From: Chitinophaga eiseniae
GTDB lineage: Bacteria > Bacteroidota > Bacteroidia > Chitinophagales > Chitinophagaceae
Direction: 5' to 3'
Assembly: GCF_900167135.1 (NCBI RefSeq)
Contig: NZ_FUWZ01000002.1
Coordinates: 1,700,651-1,764,650 of the forward strand
Length of the DNA stretch: 64,000 nt
The notes under the pieces were generated by a model, which saw only the letters and a list, made by a program, of their open reading frames with translations, ran no database searches and was not told where the DNA came from. Positions 59,360 through 64,000 of the stretch are shown in pieces. Positions within the stretch are counted from its first letter, which is position 1; each line of letters opens with the position of its first letter. The position numbers and the translations under genes were made by a program.

Positions 59360-61039
59360 ATGGATGCCATAATCCGTTTTTTTACGAGACGCCAGTACAA
59401 GAACCTGTTCCTGCTGACCTGGGTGGTCCTGGGCCTTCTGCAGGCCTGTTTTTCTGAACTGTGGGACGATGAAGCCTACTACTGGGTGTATTCCAGGCAT
59501 ATGGACTGGGGGTATTTTGATCATCCCCCAATGATCGCCCTGCTGATAAAAATGGGCTACGGCATTTTTCACAACGAACTGGGCGTACGGTTGTTTATTG
59601 TGTTGTTCAACACCGCCACCCTGTGGCTGACTGCCCGTTTGATCGCTTCCAAAGACAATATCCTGTTTTATCTGATCATGGGCTCCATGGGCGCCATGCA
59701 GATAGGCGGTATGCTGGCTGTTCCGGACCTGCCGCTGATATTCTTCGCCGCCGTGTATTTCTGGGCTTACCGTTATTTCCTGGCCAGCCAGAACTGGCGA
59801 AATACGCTGCTGCTGGGCGTTGCCATGGCCTTGATGTTCTATAGCAAGTACCACGGTATTTTACTGGTGTTTTTTACGGTGTTGTCCAACATGAACCTGT
59901 TGCGGGTGGGTAAGTTCTGGGCTGCCTGTATCATCACCACCATCCTCTTTTTCCCGCATATCTACTGGCAGTACACGCATGGTTTTCCTTCCCTGCAATA
60001 CCATCTGGTAGAGCGTAACGCATCGTCTTACGATATCACCTATACGCTGGATTACCTGGCGGGGCAGCTGTTGCTCTTTGGTCCGCTGATGGGCTGGCTG
60101 TTGCTGTATTACGCTTTCCGCTGCCCGATCCAGAATACCTTTGAGCGGGCGCTGAAATTCAGCCTGATAGGAGTGCTGGTGTTTTTTGCCATCAGCACTT
60201 TCAAAGGAAGGGTGGAGGCCAACTGGACGGTGATGGTGTTTACGCCGGTGGTAATACTGGCCCACCAGGCGATTGTGCGCAGAGGCTGGTCCCGCAAGCC
60301 GCTGTTATATACGTTGCCGGTATCGTTGTTGCTGGTGTTGGTGACAAGGGTATATATGATATGGGACTTTATGCCGGAAGTGGAAATACGGCCGGAAATA
60401 CATCACAACAAAGAATGGACATCCGCGCTGGCTGCCCGCGCCGAAGGCCGCCCGGTGGTGTTTATGAACAGCTACCAGCTGCCTTCCAAATATATGTTCT
60501 ATACCGGCAGCCTGTCTTACAGCCTTAACAGCCGCTATTCCCGGCGCAGCCAGTATAATTTCTGGGACACGGAAACGCAGTTATGGGGAAAACCGGCCAT
60601 GGTCGTATTTGAGCCAGGCGCCGATATGCCGGTAACGGATAGTATCAAAACCGTCCGGGGCACCTGGGACCTTAACATACAACCGGCTTACTATTCCTAT
60701 TCGCTGGTGCAGATGAAAGCAGGACTGCAACATATTAAAGCCCGTCCGCGTGAACAGGTGAATGTGTTGCTGCAGCCGAACAACGGTTACAAAAGACCAT
60801 TGCCGATAGACCGGGAACACCCGCCGATGCTGGGTTATGGCTTCTCCACCAAAGACGATGCCCTGCCGCCGGTCAAATCGGAGCTGACGCTGGAGCGTGC
60901 CATGTTGCGCAGGGTGGTGACGATGCCCGTGGTGATGCCGGATAAGCCCGGAGAATACCTGCTGAAATTCTGTGTGTTTGCCGGCGATCTGATTCCTACG
61001 CATAACAGCCAGGGGATAAAGGTGATTGTGGAAAAATAG
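59360..61039 (+). CDS. GT39/ArnT-like membrane glycosyltransferase
   Basis: 559 residues. The N-terminal multi-helix membrane domain carries the DDEAYYWVYSRHMDWGYFDHPPM motif, typical of the PMT/ArnT group (Asp-Glu pair before a Tyr-rich loop). About ten membrane segments lie up to residue 320, then a C-terminal periplasmic domain (about 330-559). Family members transfer sugars from polyprenyl-phosphate donors to lipid A or proteins. The acceptor here is unknown. Its stop codon is touched by the left arm of inverted repeat B. Confidence 0.88.
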   Translation: MDAIIRFFTRRQYKNLFLLTWVVLGLLQACFSELWDDEAYYWVYSRHMDWGYFDHPPMIALLIKMGYGIFHNELGVRLFIVLFNTATLWLTARLIASKDNILFYLIMGSMGAMQIGGMLAVPDLPLIFFAAVYFWAYRYFLASQNWRNTLLLGVAMALMFYSKYHGILLVFFTVLSNMNLLRVGKFWAACIITTILFFPHIYWQYTHGFPSLQYHLVERNASSYDITYTLDYLAGQLLLFGPLMGWLLLYYAFRCPIQNTFERALKFSLIGVLVFFAISTFKGRVEANWTVMVFTPVVILAHQAIVRRGWSRKPLLYTLPVSLLLVLVTRVYMIWDFMPEVEIRPEIHHNKEWTSALAARAEGRPVVFMNSYQLPSKYMFYTGSLSYSLNSRYSRRSQYNFWDTETQLWGKPAMVVFEPGADMPVTDSIKTVRGTWDLNIQPAYYSYSLVQMKAGLQHIKARPREQVNVLLQPNNGYKRPLPIDREHPPMLGYGFSTKDDALPPVKSELTLERAMLRRVVTMPVVMPDKPGEYLLKFCVFAGDLIPTHNSQGIKVIVEK

Positions 61040-61227
61040 TCGCGCAAAGGCGTCACGCAAAGAGCGCAAAGGAGCAAAGAGCGCAAAGAATACAATATAA
61101 GCGAGCAGAGAAAGCAAAGGAGCGGAGATCAAATTTGATCTCCGCTCCTTTGCTTTCTTATTTAAACTTAAAAAAATCTTTGCGCTCTTTGCTCCTTTGC
61201 GCTCTTTGCGTGACGCCTTTGCGTGAC
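61039..61227. repeat. Composite long inverted repeat (element B)
   Basis: The outer arms 61039-61089 and 61177-61227 are 51 nt each and pair with one mismatch. They are made of GCAAAGnGC units. The inner arms 61109-61133 and 61134-61158 form a perfect 25-bp palindrome without a loop, centred on GGAGATCAAATTTGATCTCC. One further unit continues past the right arm to about 61240. The plan and core match element A. It lies between two converging genes, starting at the last base of one stop codon. Confidence 0.92.
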
Positions 61228-61239
61228 TCCTTTGCGTGA

Positions 61240-62271
61240 CTATTGTTTAAAGGCGTTCCAGCCCTGCGCTACCAACTTGAATTTGTTGCCGCCCTTGGTG
61301 TGGATATGTGCACCTTCGGCGATGTCTGTCATATAGCCGATTACGCTGATTTGCTCGTTGAGCACAATTTTATCATAGTCCTGCTGTTTCATGGTGAACA
61401 GCAGTTCGTAATCTTCTCCGCCGCTAAGTGCGCAGGCAGTAGGATCGAGGCTGAACTTGAGGGCCATTTCCTTGCTTTCCTGTGCAATGGGGATTTTCTC
61501 TTCATACAGTACCACGCCGAGATTGCTCTGTTTGGCGATGTGGAGTATTTCAGAGCTAAGGCCGTCGCTCACGTCCATCATGGCGGTGGGCACTATTTCC
61601 TGCTCCTGCAGGAATTCGACGATATCTTTACGGGCTTCCGGTTTCAGCTGGCGGCCGATGATATAGGTTTGATCTTCCAGATCGGGTTTTACCGCTGGGT
61701 TTTCGAGAAATATTTTCTTTTCTCTTTCGAGGAGAGTAAGGCCAAGGTAGGCCGCGCCCAGATCGCCGGTAACGCAGAGCAGATCGCCTTTCTGGGCGGT
61801 AGATCTTTTCACGAACTGGTCGGGGGTAACTTCACCGATGGCGGTTACGCTGATGATAAATCCTTTCTGGGAGTTGCTGGTATCGCCGCCGATGAGGTCT
61901 ACGCCGTATTTTTCACAGGCGGCGTAAATGCCTTCATAGAATTCGCTGAGCGCTTCCAGGGACACTTTATTGGAGAATGCGATGCTCACGGTGATTTGTG
62001 TGGGCGTGGCGTTCATGGCATAGATATCGGAAAGGTTTACCACGACCGATTTGTAGCCGAGGTGTTTCAGCGGGGTGTACATCAGGTCGAAGTGGATGCC
62101 TTCTACCAGCATATCCGTACTGATCACGGTTTGTTTGCCGAAGTGGTCGATGACGGCGGCATCGTCGCCTACTCCGAGGACGGTGCTGGCGTTTTGTATT
62201 TCAATATTTCTGGTGAGGTAGTCGATCAGACCAAATTCGCCCAGGTCTTTTATTTCTGTTCTTTCTTCCAT
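61240..62271 (-). CDS. thiL: Thiamine-monophosphate kinase
   Basis: About 343 residues from the ATG at 62271 (a TTG lies three codons upstream). It phosphorylates thiamine phosphate to the active diphosphate. Motifs are FGLIDYLTRN, GVGDDAAVIDHF, STDMLVEGIHFDL, VVNLSDIYAMNATP, LIGGDTSNS and LCVTGDLGAAYLGL. The C-terminal ALSGGEDYELLFTM is present. Its stop is adjacent to element B. It is 12 bp downstream of the SuhB-like gene, so the two form an operon. Confidence 0.95.
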   Translation of the reverse strand: MEERTEIKDLGEFGLIDYLTRNIEIQNASTVLGVGDDAAVIDHFGKQTVISTDMLVEGIHFDLMYTPLKHLGYKSVVVNLSDIYAMNATPTQITVSIAFSNKVSLEALSEFYEGIYAACEKYGVDLIGGDTSNSQKGFIISVTAIGEVTPDQFVKRSTAQKGDLLCVTGDLGAAYLGLTLLEREKKIFLENPAVKPDLEDQTYIIGRQLKPEARKDIVEFLQEQEIVPTAMMDVSDGLSSEILHIAKQSNLGVVLYEEKIPIAQESKEMALKFSLDPTACALSGGEDYELLFTMKQQDYDKIVLNEQISVIGYMTDIAEGAHIHTKGGNKFKLVAQGWNAFKQ

Positions 62272-62283
62272 GTTGTCCAATAC

Positions 62284-63054
62284 TTATTTACCGTTAATGA
62301 GGTTCCTCAGTTCACTATGGATATGGCCGTTGGTAGCCAGGATATCTTTTTGATACGGGGAAAATTTGTCGCCGGAGAATTGGGTCACTTTGCCGCCCGC
62401 TTCTTCTACCATCAGGTATCCGGCAGCACTGTCCCAGGCCTGGAGGTGATGTTCCCAGAAGCCGTCGAACCGGCCGCAGGCTACCCAGCAGAGGTCTATG
62501 GCCGCCGAGCCGAGGCGGCGTACGGGAATGCCCTGTTTGATGACGCTGGTCAGCACCTGTAACGGGTTTTGATCACTCTCTTCCCATTTATAAGGGAAGC
62601 CGGTCACCAGGCAGGAAGTGGCCACGTTCGCCTTGGCAGACACATGAATGGGTTTGTCGTTCAGGGTGGCGCCTTTACCTTTTTCGGCAACGAACAGTTC
62701 GTTCATAAAAGGGTTGTATACCGCGCCCAGTACCATTTCTCCTTCTTTTTCCACGCCTATTGAGACACAGCAGATAGGGATGCCATTGGCAAAATTAACC
62801 GTGCCGTCTATAGGGTCGATGATCCATTTATAAGCAGAGTCCGTTTTAATGGCGCCCACTTCCTCGCTGAGAATGAAATGGTCGGGGTAGGTGTTGCGGA
62901 TTACCTCGATAATTACCGCTTCAGATTTTTTATCCGCTTCCGTTACCAGATCATTGACAGTGCTTTTGCTGCTCACTTCAAAAGCGCCGTTAAAATATTG
63001 TTGGAGTATTTTTCCGCCGGCTTCAGTAGCTTTGAGTAAAGTAGATTTTAGCAT
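62284..63054 (-). CDS. Inositol monophosphatase family protein (SuhB-like)
   Basis: About 256 residues from the ATG at 63054. Metal-binding and catalytic motifs are LTEADKKSE-like (VTEADKKSEAV), the FILSEEVG Glu, KWIIDPIDGTVNFANGIP (Asp-Pro-Ile-Asp-Gly-Thr) and the C-terminal LQAWDSAAGYLMVEEAGG (Trp-Asp). It hydrolyses inositol or similar sugar phosphates with Mg2+; the physiological substrate is not defined. It is the first gene of the operon with thiL. Confidence 0.93.
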   Translation of the reverse strand: MLKSTLLKATEAGGKILQQYFNGAFEVSSKSTVNDLVTEADKKSEAVIIEVIRNTYPDHFILSEEVGAIKTDSAYKWIIDPIDGTVNFANGIPICCVSIGVEKEGEMVLGAVYNPFMNELFVAEKGKGATLNDKPIHVSAKANVATSCLVTGFPYKWEESDQNPLQVLTSVIKQGIPVRRLGSAAIDLCWVACGRFDGFWEHHLQAWDSAAGYLMVEEAGGKVTQFSGDKFSPYQKDILATNGHIHSELRNLINGK

Positions 63055-63220
63055 GCCGCAAAGGTAAAAACGAATTATCAATTGCCGGTTGCCAATTTTA
63101 TCATTTTATTAGTAAAAAATACATGTGTTAATAGTTAACTTGCAATCTATAACTGGTAATTCGCGTTTATATTCATTATTCAACTTATTTTTGCAGTTCA
63201 ATTAAAGAGAGGGAAAGTTA

Positions 63221-64000
63221 ATGGCCATCATAGGTAATCTGATTTCCAGGTCACTACGTATCAGGAAGAAGTTCACGTTTAAGTTAGGTACACCTCGCCA
63301 ATACCAGCTGCAGGTGCTGCACCGTCTGCTGGAGAAGGCCAAGGATACTGAGTTTGGCCGGCACTACGATTTCCAGGACATTTTGGACAGTCCGAATTTT
63401 ATCGGTCAGTACCGGGAGAAAATACCTGTGCACAACTACAGTAAGATGCACAAGGAGTGGTGGTATCGTTGCCTGGAAGGGGAAGCCAATGTCAGCTGGC
63501 CGGAGAAGATCAAGTACTTTGCGCTGAGCTCCGGTACATCCGAATCGGCGAGCAAGCATATTCCCGTTACCAAAGCCATGCTGCGGACAGTGAAAAAGGT
63601 GGGGGTGAAGCAGTTGTACTCGATGGTTAACTTCAATGTTCCGCCCAAATCGTTTACGAAAGGGATCCTGATGCTGGGAGGCACCACCTCCCTGTTTGAG
63701 AAAGGTGACTATTACGAAGGGGACATGAGCGGCATCCAGGCCAAGAACATCCCCCGTTGGTTCCGCCGTTTTTATAAGCCCGGAGGCAGCATTTCCCGCA
63801 AACCCAACTGGGAGCAGCGTATCAAGCTGATTGTCCGCAAGGCGCCCAGCTGGGACGTAGGAACCGTATGTGGCGTGCCCGCCTGGGTACAGATCGTATT
63901 TGAGGAGATCATCAAATACCATGGTGTAAAAAATATTCACGAAATATGGCCTAACCTGGCTATCTATATCCACGGTGGGGTATCTTTTGAGCCTTACCGC
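63221..64000 (+). CDS. GH3 auxin-responsive-like protein, N-terminal part
   Basis: An ATG at 63221 after AAAGAGAGGGAAAG starts a frame that stays open to the window end (260 codons). The sequence FALSSGTSESASKHIPVT, near residue 100, is the ATP-binding motif of the GH3/adenylating family. MLGGTTSLFEKGDYYEGDMSGI follows, then YHGVKNIHEIWPNLAIYIHGGVSFEPYR. Plant GH3 enzymes conjugate amino acids to acyl acids; the bacterial substrates are unknown. The gene is divergent from the SuhB-like gene with 166 bp between them. Confidence 0.9.
   Translation, partial: MAIIGNLISRSLRIRKKFTFKLGTPRQYQLQVLHRLLEKAKDTEFGRHYDFQDILDSPNFIGQYREKIPVHNYSKMHKEWWYRCLEGEANVSWPEKIKYFALSSGTSESASKHIPVTKAMLRTVKKVGVKQLYSMVNFNVPPKSFTKGILMLGGTTSLFEKGDYYEGDMSGIQAKNIPRWFRRFYKPGGSISRKPNWEQRIKLIVRKAPSWDVGTVCGVPAWVQIVFEEIIKYHGVKNIHEIWPNLAIYIHGGVSFEPYR

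Noticed and set aside
61243..62562. 439-codon open frame on the plus strand opposite thiL and the SuhB-like gene
   Set aside because: It crosses two well-supported minus-strand genes and their short spacer, and has no protein-like features.
1..64000. CRISPR arrays, prophage, transposases, rRNA operons
   Set aside because: No regularly spaced direct repeats with unique spacers, no integrase or transposase proteins and no rRNA-like sequence were seen on reading both strands.

Overview
The window looks like a chromosomal segment of a Bacteroidota bacterium, most probably Chitinophagaceae (Chitinophaga-like). The reasons are stacked FtsX-type permease genes, DUF4290 and IPExxxVDY-like proteins, a Rho with a long acidic insert, a MurA with Asp in place of the catalytic Cys, and several upstream regions carrying the Bacteroidota promoter pattern TTG-N18/20-TAnnTTTG. 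No phage, transposase, rRNA or CRISPR was found. It is mostly conserved chromosomal backbone with accessory stress and regulatory blocks.

Layout. 1-8705: an exporter operon with three FtsX-like permeases (the first cut by the window edge), one ABC ATPase, a TolC-like channel and a MacA/HlyD-like adaptor. 8879-13516: gpsA, a small unknown protein, and a GT4 glycosyltransferase fused to a glycosidase-like domain and overlapping a single-domain receiver. 13586-18528: a sigma54-type activator, a small membrane protein and two sensor kinases. 18849-25988: a stress and DNA-repair block (DUF892 ferritin-like, SDR, topoisomerase IB, Ku, LigD split by a homopolymer frameshift, DUF4199). 26092-30591: a second sigma54-type activator, ChrA, a 2OG-Fe oxygenase and ExbD. 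30839-39899: asnS, rho, an outer-membrane barrel, TetR, a LytTR regulator with its 7TM kinase, pterin dehydratase and an IPExxxVDY-like protein. 39935-41181: an overlapping cluster of ATL, DUF5522 and trmB. 41398-41543: a tRNA-like RNA gene with its own promoter and terminator. 41718-44811: an Lrp-family regulator with tryptophan 2,3-dioxygenase, then a hydrolase and an SDR. 44951-48958: DUF4290, murA, gmk and a CorC-like protein. 49201-52505: a candidate ncRNA, tatC, rpiB and an M28 peptidase. 53413-61039: hdeD, an ECF sigma factor, a UvrD/PcrA helicase, recX, a nitrilase-family amidase, a VOC protein, a deleted nagA remnant and a GT39-like transferase. 61240-64000: thiL, a SuhB-like phosphatase and a truncated GH3-like gene.

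The most unusual signals are non-coding. (1) A 146-nt class-II tRNA-like RNA at 41398-41543 has a perfect T arm, encoded CCA, a leucine-tRNA-type D arm, a GUC anticodon-position triplet and a 74-nt variable region. It is bracketed by a consensus promoter and an intrinsic terminator. (2) At least six long intergenic inverted repeats are built from short degenerate repeating units and mostly sit on or next to a start or stop codon. Two of them, 52 kb apart, share a common core. (3) LigD is split at a run of nine A residues that would permit -1 slippage. (4) nagA is reduced to its two ends by an in-frame internal deletion. (5) A candidate ncRNA lies upstream of tatC.
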